DNA from: JAVEWJ01 sp034004605
GTDB taxonomy: Bacteria > Patescibacteriota > Gracilibacteria > UBA1369 > LOWO2-01-FULL-3
Assembly: GCA_034004605.1 (NCBI GenBank)
Contig: JAVEWJ010000001.1
Coordinates: 558,001 to 622,000 of the forward strand
DNA: 64,000 nt
Reading direction: 5' to 3'
Below the pieces are notes generated by a model that was not told the origin of the DNA, did no database searches, and saw only the letters and a list, made by a program, of their open reading frames with translations. Each line of letters begins with the position of its first letter. Positions within the stretch are counted from its first letter, which is position 1. The translations under genes and the position numbers were made by a program. This document shows positions 40,762-48,758 of this stretch, piece by piece.

Positions 40762-42366
40762 ATGTCATATTTACTTACCGCTATCGTTTTTATTTTGATT
40801 TTTTCGGTGCTAATTTTGATTCACGAACTTGGACATTTTGTGATGGCGAAAAGGGCCGGAATCAAAGTGGAGGAGTTTGGTTTTGGACTTCCTCCGAGAA
40901 TTTGGGGAAAGAAAAAAGGTGAAACAATTTATTCGATAAACCTTATTCCTTTTGGTGGATTTGTGCGAATGCTTGGAGAAGATAGTAGGGATAAAAAAAT
41001 GCTCGAGAATAAGAGAAGTTTTATAGCTCAGCCAATGAGAAGCAGGGTGAAGGTGATTGTCGCAGGTGTGACGATGAATTTTTTACTCGCTTATGCAATT
41101 ATTACTTTTGGGCTTATTGTCGGTATGGAGCCTCTTCTTCTTCCCGATGAAATTTTGCCAAAAACCGCGCAGGGGGTGATTGAAGTCTCGGATGGTGTGC
41201 TAGTGAAGTCCGTTTCTGGAAAGGCTTTGGAGTACGGGGTTTCTCCTTTAGCACGGCTTAAGTCTGTTGATGGAAGAAGTGTAAACACTACTAATGTTCG
41301 TGAGTTTTTGTCGGGTGATTTTGAAAATTATCTTTTTGAGTCCGATGGTAAAGAATTGCTTGTAAGTATTCCCGAAGAGCAGTCGATTTCCGATTTGGGC
41401 TTTGAGTTTTATTCCTTTACCGCTTATCCGAGAATAAAAGTCACTGCTGTTTCTGTGGGAGGTGTTTATGAAAAGGCAGGAATGAAGTTGGGAGATGAGA
41501 TTGTAAGTGTAAATGGGGTAAAAATATTTGGGGTCGAAGATTTTTCAAGTAATATTTCCGGACTTTCGGAATTTGACTTGGAGATAGTTCGCGATGGTAA
41601 GAGTGAAGTGTTGAAGGTGGCTTCCGGTGAATCAAAATCAATCGTTGCTTCTTTTGTGTTGTCGAAATCTCCAGCGGAAAAAGGTGGACTTGTTCAGGGT
41701 GATGTGGTTAGGGCTGTAAATGGCAAGAGCGTAGTTGATGTTTCGGAGTTGATATCGGAAATTTCTTCCACTACGGAGGATCTTGATTTAACCGTTTTTA
41801 GAAGTGGTGAAGTGTTGGAACTTGTTTTTACACCTGAAAACGGAAAAATAGGGGTTGTTCTCGGTAGTTTGTATTCTTTCGAGAATTTGTCCGGAATATC
41901 GATTTATGTAGGGGATGCGCTAAGTTCGATTTTGAAGGTGCAAGATGAAAAATATCCTTTTTATATCGCACCGATTAAGGCTTTTGAACATTCCTACAAT
42001 CTTTCTAAAGTTACGGCTTCTATGTTTGTTGGTTTTGTGAAAAATCTTTTTGCAAATGGCGAGGTTCCGGAGGGTGTGTCTGGTCCCGTTGGAATTGCAC
42101 AAATGACACATGTCTTTGTGAAGGATGGTTTTATGTCTATTCTTCGATTTGTGGCACTTCTTTCCTTGAGTCTTGCTGTGATAAATATTTTGCCGATTCC
42201 CGCTCTTGATGGAGGAAGGCTTCTTTTTATCATTGTAGAGCTTTTTACCGGAAAAAAAGTGAATCAAAAGGTGGAAAGTTATATACATTTGGCAGGTTAT
42301 CTTTTTGTTCTCGGTCTTATACTTCTTGTGACGTTTTCTGATATAATGAGAATTTTGGGGAAATAA
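40762..42366 (+). CDS. rseP: RIP-type zinc metalloprotease RseP
   Basis: A site-2 protease that cleaves membrane substrates such as anti-sigma factors or signal-peptide remnants. HELGH in the first helix (about residues 21-25) and LDGGRL (about 477-482) supply the zinc ligands; RIWGKKKGETIYSINLIPFG and FVRMLGED follow the first helix. Two PDZ-like regions (about 220-285 and 290-355) are visible, longer than in many Gram-positive homologues. 534 residues. It lies just before dnaA but is separated from it by a terminator. Confidence 0.94.
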   Translation: MSYLLTAIVFILIFSVLILIHELGHFVMAKRAGIKVEEFGFGLPPRIWGKKKGETIYSINLIPFGGFVRMLGEDSRDKKMLENKRSFIAQPMRSRVKVIVAGVTMNFLLAYAIITFGLIVGMEPLLLPDEILPKTAQGVIEVSDGVLVKSVSGKALEYGVSPLARLKSVDGRSVNTTNVREFLSGDFENYLFESDGKELLVSIPEEQSISDLGFEFYSFTAYPRIKVTAVSVGGVYEKAGMKLGDEIVSVNGVKIFGVEDFSSNISGLSEFDLEIVRDGKSEVLKVASGESKSIVASFVLSKSPAEKGGLVQGDVVRAVNGKSVVDVSELISEISSTTEDLDLTVFRSGEVLELVFTPENGKIGVVLGSLYSFENLSGISIYVGDALSSILKVQDEKYPFYIAPIKAFEHSYNLSKVTASMFVGFVKNLFANGEVPEGVSGPVGIAQMTHVFVKDGFMSILRFVALLSLSLAVINILPIPALDGGRLLFIIVELFTGKKVNQKVESYIHLAGYLFVLGLILLVTFSDIMRILGK

Positions 42367-42419
42367 GGGGGTGTATAAAAAAAATATACTACTTGAGTTA
42401 AAAAATTGTTCATAGTAAT

Positions 42420-42459
42420 AAATCCGGAAGGTGTGGTGTAATATTCTTTCCGGATTTTT
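42420..42459 (+). terminator. rseP terminator
   Basis: AAATCCGGAA pairs with TTTCCGGATTT, then T-rich sequence. Confidence 0.88.
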
Positions 42460-42788
42460 GTTTTAAAGTAAAGAATATTTCCACGTCAAGATATTGTTGT
42501 TTGAAATTTCGACAGTTGTTCTTGCCTGGTGGTTCCTTGATTATGTTAAATGGTTTTGAATTGAACTTGAATAACTTGTCAAATTTGTTTTGGAATAGAA
42601 CTTTATTGTTTGAGTTTTTTTATTTTTTAATTTTAGACCCACAACATATTGTGTTCGGTTCGTAGGTATTCACCCTTTATTTTGTTGTTTGGTGAGTGAA
42701 AAGGTGGGGAAAAAGATTTTCCTTGTTTGATTGTATTAAAGTTTTTAATATGCCAACGAAGATTTTTCCTAAATAAATTCTTTTTCCT
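42460..42788 (+). promoter_or_regulatory. dnaA upstream region with promoter; no clear oriC
   Basis: TTGTTT (42723-42728), 17 bp, TAATAT (42746-42751) is a plausible dnaA promoter. CACAA-CATA-TTGTG is a small hairpin near 42646. I found no TTATCCACA-type DnaA boxes; the best is GTATTCACC near 42666 with two mismatches. An origin here is therefore not supported. No gene in this stretch. Confidence 0.5.
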
Positions 42789-44222
42789 ATGATAAGAAAA
42801 GATTTCTGGATTGAAGTTTTAAAAAAGATTCAACCCGAAGTAAAAAAAGCAAATTTTGTGACTTGGTTTTCCGGTACGACTGTACTTAATTTGGAAAACG
42901 GTGTTCTTAAAGTGGGAGTTCCCACTTCTTTTGCAAGGGATTGGATTTCGGGAAAATATTCGGATATTATTTTGGCCAAATCAAAGGAAATTGATGAAAG
43001 TGTAAGTTCTCTTGAGTTTGATATTTGTTCCAGGCTTATGGATAAAACCGATGGGGGAGGTGTTGATGTGAAAAAAAGTTTTGTTTTTGAAGATGAGAAA
43101 AAAGTGCGAAGAAATTCGAAAAACAATGAAATTACTGTGATGAAGGGCTCGAATGTGAAGGTGGTAAGTCAGATGCTTAACCCGAAATACAGTCTTAAAA
43201 ATTTTGTGGTGGGTAGAGATAATAGGCTACCGCATGCTGCGGCTATGGCTGTGTCCAATACGCCCGGCGGTATCTACAATCCTCTCTATATTTATGGCTC
43301 TACGGGTCTTGGAAAGACTCATCTTGTGCAAGCGATTGGAAACGAAATTGTTCACAGTTATCCTGATTTGGTGGTGAAATATCTTACGGCTGAAAGATTT
43401 GTGACGGATGTTGTTGAGGCTATCGGTAAAAGACATATGCAAAAATTCAAGGATCAATATCGAAATATTGATGTTTTTATGATTGATGATGTGCAATTTT
43501 TTGCAAAAAAAGATTCATCCCAACAAGAACTTTTTCATACATTTAATTTTTTATACGATCAAAATAAGCAAATTGTGATAACCAGTGATCGACCACCTTC
43601 CGAGCTTGATGGTCTTGATGACAGACTTAAATCAAGGTTTGGGATGGGAATGGTTGTAGAACTTCTTATGCCCGACTATGAAACGAGGGTTGCTATTTTG
43701 AGACAAAAATGCAGAGAATTCGAGGTACTGATTGATCCGGAGGTGATTAATTTTATCGCTACAAACATAGAAGGATCTGTTCGAGGGCTCGAGGGTGTGC
43801 TTAAAGCGGCGATTGCTGAAAGTCAGCTTGGAAACAGGGTGCCGACTATTCGTTCCGTTGCCGAAATTATCAAAAGATTTAATAAGGCCCAGGAAATTAT
43901 CGGTTTTGATATTGAGAAAAAAAGAGAAAACAAAGGGCTTGATATCGAAAGTGTGATTTCTTTTGTTGCTGAATATTATGGAATTTCCGCTGATAGAGTG
44001 AAGGGATCGGATAGACATAAAGAATTGATGAATGCGAGACAGGTTTCTATGTATTTGATTAAGAATGAACTTGGTCATTCTTATGAGAAAATCGGGGCGA
44101 GTTTTGGCGGAAAAAATCACACGACGGTGATGCATGCTTGTAATAAAGTAAATGAGCTACTTAAAAACGATACAAAAATTCTTCGAGATATAAACGCTAT
44201 TAAGAGGGACATGGGGCTTTAG
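42789..44222 (+). CDS. dnaA: Chromosomal replication initiator DnaA
   Basis: The AAA+ initiator that opens the origin. Domain I is recognisable at the N-terminus, a short linker follows, then the AAA+ core with NPLYIYGSTGLGKTHLVQAI (Walker A, about 160-179) and DVFMIDDVQFF (Walker B, about 230), and a C-terminal domain IV with SFGGKNHTTVMHACNKV (about 438-454), the DnaA-box-reading helix. 477 residues. dnaN is not next to it. Stop TAG. Confidence 0.98.
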   Translation: MIRKDFWIEVLKKIQPEVKKANFVTWFSGTTVLNLENGVLKVGVPTSFARDWISGKYSDIILAKSKEIDESVSSLEFDICSRLMDKTDGGGVDVKKSFVFEDEKKVRRNSKNNEITVMKGSNVKVVSQMLNPKYSLKNFVVGRDNRLPHAAAMAVSNTPGGIYNPLYIYGSTGLGKTHLVQAIGNEIVHSYPDLVVKYLTAERFVTDVVEAIGKRHMQKFKDQYRNIDVFMIDDVQFFAKKDSSQQELFHTFNFLYDQNKQIVITSDRPPSELDGLDDRLKSRFGMGMVVELLMPDYETRVAILRQKCREFEVLIDPEVINFIATNIEGSVRGLEGVLKAAIAESQLGNRVPTIRSVAEIIKRFNKAQEIIGFDIEKKRENKGLDIESVISFVAEYYGISADRVKGSDRHKELMNARQVSMYLIKNELGHSYEKIGASFGGKNHTTVMHACNKVNELLKNDTKILRDINAIKRDMGL

Positions 44223-44430
44223 AAAAATTCAATTTTAGTTTTAAATGTTTTTTATTAGGTTTTTTTTGTTTTTTTGAAAAAAAATTAGATTTGGGTTTTT
44301 AAAAAAATATTTTATTTATGTCTTTAATTAATTTGTTAAAAAAAGTTTGGTTTTTTTATTTTTTTTGTCATTTTTGTTTCCTTTTTTTTGAAAAAAATGT
44401 AAGATTTTTTTGTGTAACCTTATTATTTTT

Positions 44431-45783
44431 ATGAGATATAATTCTTCACTTAGGCCCGGTCGTGGTCTTCGAAATGTTTCCGGTAAATCCACTTCGCTTT
44501 TTACTCCGTTTATTATTTTGATTTGTGTCGGTCTTATCGGCGTTCTCGGTTTTCAACTTTTTTCTTCTTTGTCTGAAAAAGAACCAGATAAAGGTATTGA
44601 AATCGAGCTTCTTTCCGGTTCTTCTGAGCTTAAAGCGTGGGGAACGGAGCAGTTTATCGATATTCCGAGCGGGTCTTTTTTGATGGAAGGAGATGAGATA
44701 ACCACTTCTTCGGATTCTTTAATGAGTCTGAAGTTTCCGGAGGGATCGATTCTTCGAGTGGGTGGTGGTGGTGATTTGATTGTTGAAGAACTGAATATGG
44801 AAAAAGAGCCTTATTCTGTGAAATTACTTCTTGTAAACGGTGAAGTGTGGCTAAATAAAATGACTTCGGAGAGTGGTACTACAAATTTTCAAGTTTCACT
44901 CGGGAATGTTGTTGTAAAGAGCAACGACATAAGCGTTTTGGCTTTGGAAAACAAAATGGACGAGGTTGTGAGGGTGGTTTCCGGAGCGTCTGCTTCGGTT
45001 GATGTTTTGAATGAGTCGAAATCCAAAGTAGTCGATACTATAATGGTGGGTGTGGGTCAAGAAGCTTATTTTTCTAAAGAAGTTCTTCAGAAATATTGGA
45101 ATTATGAAAGTCCATCAATTATTGTTGCAAGCTCTGATACTTTCAGGGATGGGGATTTTTATGATTTCAATATGGAAGCCGATAGGGGTAATGTGGACGT
45201 GTCGACTTTGGAGTCGGATGTTTTGGTGGGCACTTCAGAAGAGGACTTACTAATCTCAACCGGTGAAGAAAGTATGGTTTCGAGTACGGAAGAAAATCCT
45301 ACGGTAACTAATGTTGTTGAGGAGAATGAGCCGGAAGAAAATTTGGTTTCGGGTACACTTTCCGCGCCAAAATTGACAGGGGTTTCCGGTGTTACAAAGA
45401 CGGATGAAAACGGATTTTATGTTGTGACAAATTATTTGGCTACTTTGAGTGGAACGGTTTCCGGTGCTAGTGAGGTATATGTAAACGATTATAAACTTCA
45501 AAAATTTGTTTCAGGTGGCGATACTTGGACATATTTTGCAAATGCAAAATACAATCTGATGAAAGAAGGCGAGAATGTTTACAATGTGTATGCAAAAGAT
45601 GCAAATGGTAAAAAATCCGACGTTCTTACAGTGAAAGTGTTTTACAAACCGGCTCCGGTGGTGAGTGCGCCCGCTGTGTCGTCTACGGGGTCTTCGGAAA
45701 AGCCTGTGGTGACAACGACAACTGAAACACCTACTACACAAGCTACTGAGGAAGTGAGTTCAGAAATGCCGGATTGGTTGTAA
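44431..45783 (+). CDS. FecR-domain membrane protein with Ig-like domain
   Basis: An N-terminal cytoplasmic stretch of about 25 residues and one membrane helix (about 25-46) precede a FecR domain (about 55-170: GDEITTSSDSLMSLKFPEGS, then VNGEVWLNK). An acidic linker leads to an Ig-like beta domain (about 305-405), and the end is a Pro/Thr/Ser-rich tail. FecR domains can sense or bind sugars and signals; no sigma-factor partner is adjacent. The start ATG 44431 is chosen over the upstream frame because it has the usual leader. The 200 bp before it are T-rich and carry no gene. Confidence 0.8.
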   Translation: MRYNSSLRPGRGLRNVSGKSTSLFTPFIILICVGLIGVLGFQLFSSLSEKEPDKGIEIELLSGSSELKAWGTEQFIDIPSGSFLMEGDEITTSSDSLMSLKFPEGSILRVGGGGDLIVEELNMEKEPYSVKLLLVNGEVWLNKMTSESGTTNFQVSLGNVVVKSNDISVLALENKMDEVVRVVSGASASVDVLNESKSKVVDTIMVGVGQEAYFSKEVLQKYWNYESPSIIVASSDTFRDGDFYDFNMEADRGNVDVSTLESDVLVGTSEEDLLISTGEESMVSSTEENPTVTNVVEENEPEENLVSGTLSAPKLTGVSGVTKTDENGFYVVTNYLATLSGTVSGASEVYVNDYKLQKFVSGGDTWTYFANAKYNLMKEGENVYNVYAKDANGKKSDVLTVKVFYKPAPVVSAPAVSSTGSSEKPVVTTTTETPTTQATEEVSSEMPDWL

Positions 45784-45789
45784 ACCCTG

Positions 45790-45986
45790 TGCGACACGAA
45801 GTGAGCGCAAAGTATTCTCGTTTTTAGTTCATTGCGCTTCGTTCTACTTGAGGTCGTTGCTGAAGAAGAGTTGGTTTCAATACATTGCGCTTCTTTCTAT
45901 TCCGCGCAGGTTTTTTTACGGAAGTTTTTTTGTTTTTGGTGTATTACTTTCTACTTTTTGAAGGCAGTGCGCTCACTTCGTGTCGC
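45790..45986. repeat. Long inverted repeat with internal tandem repeats
   Basis: TGCGACACGAAGTGAGCGCA at 45790-45809 is matched for 19 bp by its reverse complement at 45968-45986. Between them CATTGCGCTTCNTTCTA occurs twice in direct order. After the right arm TGTCGCGCAGT is repeated with a 13-bp period (45981, 45994), then a degenerate copy. No coding sequence. May be a miniature mobile element or a structured RNA. Confidence 0.6.
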
Positions 45987-46018
45987 GCAGTTGTGTCGCG
46001 CAGTTGCTCCGCGCAGTT

Positions 46019-47071
46019 TTACAAATGCTTCGCCCGGTTTAAATTATGTTCTTCGTTTGTCTTTGCGTAGATTGTTTCTCCCGTGTCGAGTGCGTTTAGG
46101 TAGTACCAATATTCGCTTTCGATGGGGAAAATTGCCGCTATTATACTTTCCAAGCTTGGGTTCGAAATGGCTGTAGGGGGAAGTCCTTTTTTGTTCCTAG
46201 TGTTGTAAGGTGAGTCTTTTTCGAGATCTTGTTTTGTGATTTTATTGTCGTCTTTTTCATAAAGGAGTGTCGCGTCCGCACCAATAAACCATCCGCTATC
46301 CAGTCTTTTCCAAAGTATTCCAGATACCATTTTTCTGTCTTTTTCGCCAAAGACTTCTTTTTCAATGATTGAAGCCATAATTATTATTTCGTTAAGGCTT
46401 CGTCCGGAAGATTTAATAGCTTCGAAAAGAGTTTTTTCGCCACTTTCCTTTGTTTTTAAATTAAGCTTTTTTTCAAAATTATCCATGGAATCGTAGATGA
46501 ACTTTTCCGGTTTGAAAGTGACAGGGTCGAAATAATATGTGTCAGGAAAAAGAAATCCTTCAAGATTTTGACCTTCGTTTAAGTAGGTATAATAGGAATA
46601 TCCATTAAAATTTTGAGTGGCTTTAATAAAATCTCCTTCGTTTGAAAGTCCGAGATCTTTGAGGCGTTTGTCTATGTCTTTTATCCTAAGTCCTTCTTGA
46701 ATTGTGACAACGGAAAGTTTTGGAGTGGATTTTAGAGTTTGAATCATTTTCTTCGCGTCGTAGGATTTTGAAAGCTCAAAACGCCCTGCTTTTAAGTCTT
46801 CTTCAAGACCTTCTTTGTTTGCCAGGTATATAAAAAAATAAGATGACTTGATAAGTCCTTCATCTTTTAGATTCTCTGAGACTTTTTTTAATCCTTGGCC
46901 CAATTTTACATCGAAATTCACTACCGATGAGTCGTTTTCGTCTATGGGATGAGCTAGTGTGGGGATATAGAAAAAGGCTCCAAGAATAAATATTACCCCT
47001 AATAGTAAAAATATTTTAAAAGTTCCGGATTTTTTCCTTTTTATCCTGAGGTTTCTTGTTTGAAAATTCAT
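46019..47071 (-). CDS. mltG: Endolytic murein transglycosylase MltG
   Basis: Cuts nascent glycan strands and sets their length. A basic cytoplasmic start and one membrane helix (about 18-40) are followed by the LysM-like and YceG catalytic regions; the catalytic Glu is in IIMASIIEKEVFGEKDR (about residues 230-246), followed by SGILWKRLDSGWFIGAD and the NTRNKKGLPPTAISNP segment. 350 residues. ybaB lies 13 bp upstream on the same strand. Its last codons border the inverted-repeat element. Confidence 0.95.
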   Translation of the reverse strand: MNFQTRNLRIKRKKSGTFKIFLLLGVIFILGAFFYIPTLAHPIDENDSSVVNFDVKLGQGLKKVSENLKDEGLIKSSYFFIYLANKEGLEEDLKAGRFELSKSYDAKKMIQTLKSTPKLSVVTIQEGLRIKDIDKRLKDLGLSNEGDFIKATQNFNGYSYYTYLNEGQNLEGFLFPDTYYFDPVTFKPEKFIYDSMDNFEKKLNLKTKESGEKTLFEAIKSSGRSLNEIIIMASIIEKEVFGEKDRKMVSGILWKRLDSGWFIGADATLLYEKDDNKITKQDLEKDSPYNTRNKKGLPPTAISNPSLESIIAAIFPIESEYWYYLNALDTGETIYAKTNEEHNLNRAKHL

Positions 47072-47084
47072 AATAATGGTGTGT

Positions 47085-47372
47085 TTAAGCGCCGGGAAAT
47101 CCCATAGGGCCCATCACTTCTTTCATTAGGTCGGCTCCGATTTGTTGGGATTTTTTTATGGCTTTGTTAAATCCCTTTACTATTGATTCCTGTAGCTTTT
47201 TCTTGTTTTGCATCGCTTCGTCAGAAATTTCGATGTTTTGCACTTCTTGTTCTCCATCTATGGTAACGATTACTCCACTTTCCTCGGCTTCAATGTGTGT
47301 TGCTTTGAGTTTTTTCTTGATTTCTTTGGCTTGTTTCTGCAGTTTATAGAGGTCTTTTGCTTTTTCGAACAT
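47085..47372 (-). CDS. YbaB/EbfC nucleoid-associated protein
   Basis: A 95-residue dimeric DNA-binding protein: N-terminal helix FEKAKDLYKLQKQAKEIKKK, central strands VIVTIDGEQEVQNIEISDEA, then a C-terminal helix ending GPMGFPGA. It probably influences nucleoid structure. It is first in a unit with mltG, divergent from rplY. In many genomes it follows dnaX and precedes recR; neither is here. Confidence 0.92.
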   Translation of the reverse strand: MFEKAKDLYKLQKQAKEIKKKLKATHIEAEESGVIVTIDGEQEVQNIEISDEAMQNKKKLQESIVKGFNKAIKKSQQIGADLMKEVMGPMGFPGA

Positions 47373-47456
47373 TTGCTTTAATTAAAAAAATATTTGTGAT
47401 GTGATATTAAGGTTTTCCTTAAAATCTTGCAAGGGACTTGAAAGTGAAAAAATATG

Positions 47457-47485
47457 TTGCAAGATTCGTATTTTTCTCTTATATT
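47457..47485 (+). promoter_or_regulatory. rplY promoter
   Basis: TTGCAA (47457-47462), 17 bp, TATATT (47480-47485), about 34 bp before ATG 47520. Confidence 0.7.
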
Positions 47486-47519
47486 TAGCCACGCTTATTC
47501 AAGTAATCAATTTATATTT

Positions 47520-48161
47520 ATGGAAAATCTAATACTTAATGCTGAGCTTAGGGACAAAAGCATGAAACCAAAAAATCTGCTTGAGAAAAACATAATTCCC
47601 GTCGAATATTATGGAAACGGTGTCGAAAATTTGTCGCTTCAGGTGAATGCCGGTGATTTTAGAAGACTTTTTAAGAAGGCCGGTTTCAATACCGTAGTTG
47701 AGCTTGTGTGTGAAGGTAAGAAATACCCTGTACTTGTTCATGATTTGGATCAGCATCCTGTTTCAGATGATTTTATCCATATTGATTTCAAGGCTGTTAA
47801 AATGGATGAGGAGGTTGAAACAAGAATTCCTCTTGAGTTTGTTGGTACTTCGATTGCTGTTAAGGATTTTTCCGGTACATTTATGAGCAATCTTGATGAA
47901 GTTGAGGTTAAATGTTTGCCAAAATATCTGGTTCCTTTTATTGAGGTTGATATTTCCGCTCTCGAGGATTTCAATTCTCAAATTACAATTAAGGATTTGA
48001 AGGTGCCACAAGGTATGACTTTGATGCATGAAGAAGATGATTCGGTTTGTACAGTTTTGCCTCCAAAAGCTGAAGAAGAGAAAGCTGTTGAAGTCGCTGT
48101 TGATGGGGCTGCTACTGAAGGCGCATCTGCCGATACTTCTAAAGAAGAAAAGAAAGATTAG
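47520..48161 (+). CDS. rplY: Ribosomal protein bL25, CTC type
   Basis: Binds 5S rRNA in the large subunit. The N-terminal L25 domain (residues 1-90: LLEKNIIPVEYYGNG, VELVCEGKKYPVLVHDLDQH) is followed by the TL5/CTC C-terminal beta domain (about 95-180) and a charged Ala/Glu/Lys tail. 213 residues. ATG 47520 is chosen because upstream residues of the open frame are not L25-like and the promoter lies within them. Stop TAG; terminator follows. Confidence 0.94.
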   Translation: MENLILNAELRDKSMKPKNLLEKNIIPVEYYGNGVENLSLQVNAGDFRRLFKKAGFNTVVELVCEGKKYPVLVHDLDQHPVSDDFIHIDFKAVKMDEEVETRIPLEFVGTSIAVKDFSGTFMSNLDEVEVKCLPKYLVPFIEVDISALEDFNSQITIKDLKVPQGMTLMHEEDDSVCTVLPPKAEEEKAVEVAVDGAATEGASADTSKEEKKD

Positions 48162-48180
48162 ATTTTCATTTGAAAAATTC

Positions 48181-48218
48181 AAAAGGGTCCAATCTCAAGG
48201 GGTTGGGCCTTTTTTTTG
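48181..48218 (+). terminator. rplY terminator
   Basis: AAAAGGGTCCAA pairs with TTGGGCCTTTT, then T residues. Confidence 0.9.
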
Positions 48219-48266
48219 CTTTGGTGAAAAAATTGGGGTAAGATTTTTGCAAATTTAAAAAAGAAT

Positions 48267-48680
48267 ATGAAAAAGTTTATTTTTGTTTTTGTTTTGATGA
48301 TTTCAATCGGTCTTACTTCTTGTTCTTTTTTCAACGAAGACCCCATTCCTGAGTCGTTGACTTATAATATGGGGGACACCGTATTGGTTGTGGTTCCGGA
48401 TCTTGAAAATGAGGTGCTTGATTTTTCTTTGACTCAAGCGGGGAACACGGTGACTGCACAGGTTGGCGATGAGAATTTTGCGAAATTTTTGAAACTTTGC
48501 GAAATATTTAGAAATATGAGCGAAAACCCTCCAATCAAGGAATTTTCGGTGATTATGAAGTATAGAAACTGCGCCGATCGATTTATTTCTTTTTCAAATG
48601 GGGAAGAAAGTCCTGAAATTTCTGAAATTAGAGCTTTTTACGATGAAATAGTGTTTTTGGCAAGCGCAGATGTTGAGTAA
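48267..48680 (+). CDS. Small lipoprotein (137 aa)
   Basis: A lipoprotein signal peptide with lipobox LTSC (Cys at about 19) precedes a small beta-rich domain of about 110 residues with two further cysteines (LCEIF, YRNCADR) that may pair. No family recognised. Expected to be lipidated by Lgt and held on the outer face of the membrane. It stands between the rplY terminator and the hppA promoter, so it is probably a single-gene unit. Confidence 0.75.
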   Translation: MKKFIFVFVLMISIGLTSCSFFNEDPIPESLTYNMGDTVLVVVPDLENEVLDFSLTQAGNTVTAQVGDENFAKFLKLCEIFRNMSENPPIKEFSVIMKYRNCADRFISFSNGEESPEISEIRAFYDEIVFLASADVE

Positions 48681-48723
48681 TAATGTTTTATTCAAGCACA
48701 ATTTTAAGTAAAATGTTTTCGTT

Positions 48724-48752
48724 TTGAAGTCATTTATATTTTAACCTATAAA
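48724..48752 (+). promoter_or_regulatory. hppA promoter, leaderless spacing
   Basis: TTGAAG (48724-48729), 17 bp, TATAAA (48747-48752). Only 6 nt separate the -10 box from ATG 48759, so the transcript would begin at or very near the start codon. Confidence 0.7.
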
Positions 48753-48758
48753 AACCGT

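Noticed and set aside
42460..42788. Replication origin next to dnaA
   Set aside because: No cluster of DnaA boxes; the best candidate has two mismatches.
44223..44430. T-rich stretch with T7-G-A7 type foldbacks after dnaA, considered as terminators
   Set aside because: The foldbacks are pure A/T with no G/C stem; they could terminate weakly but cannot be told from base composition.
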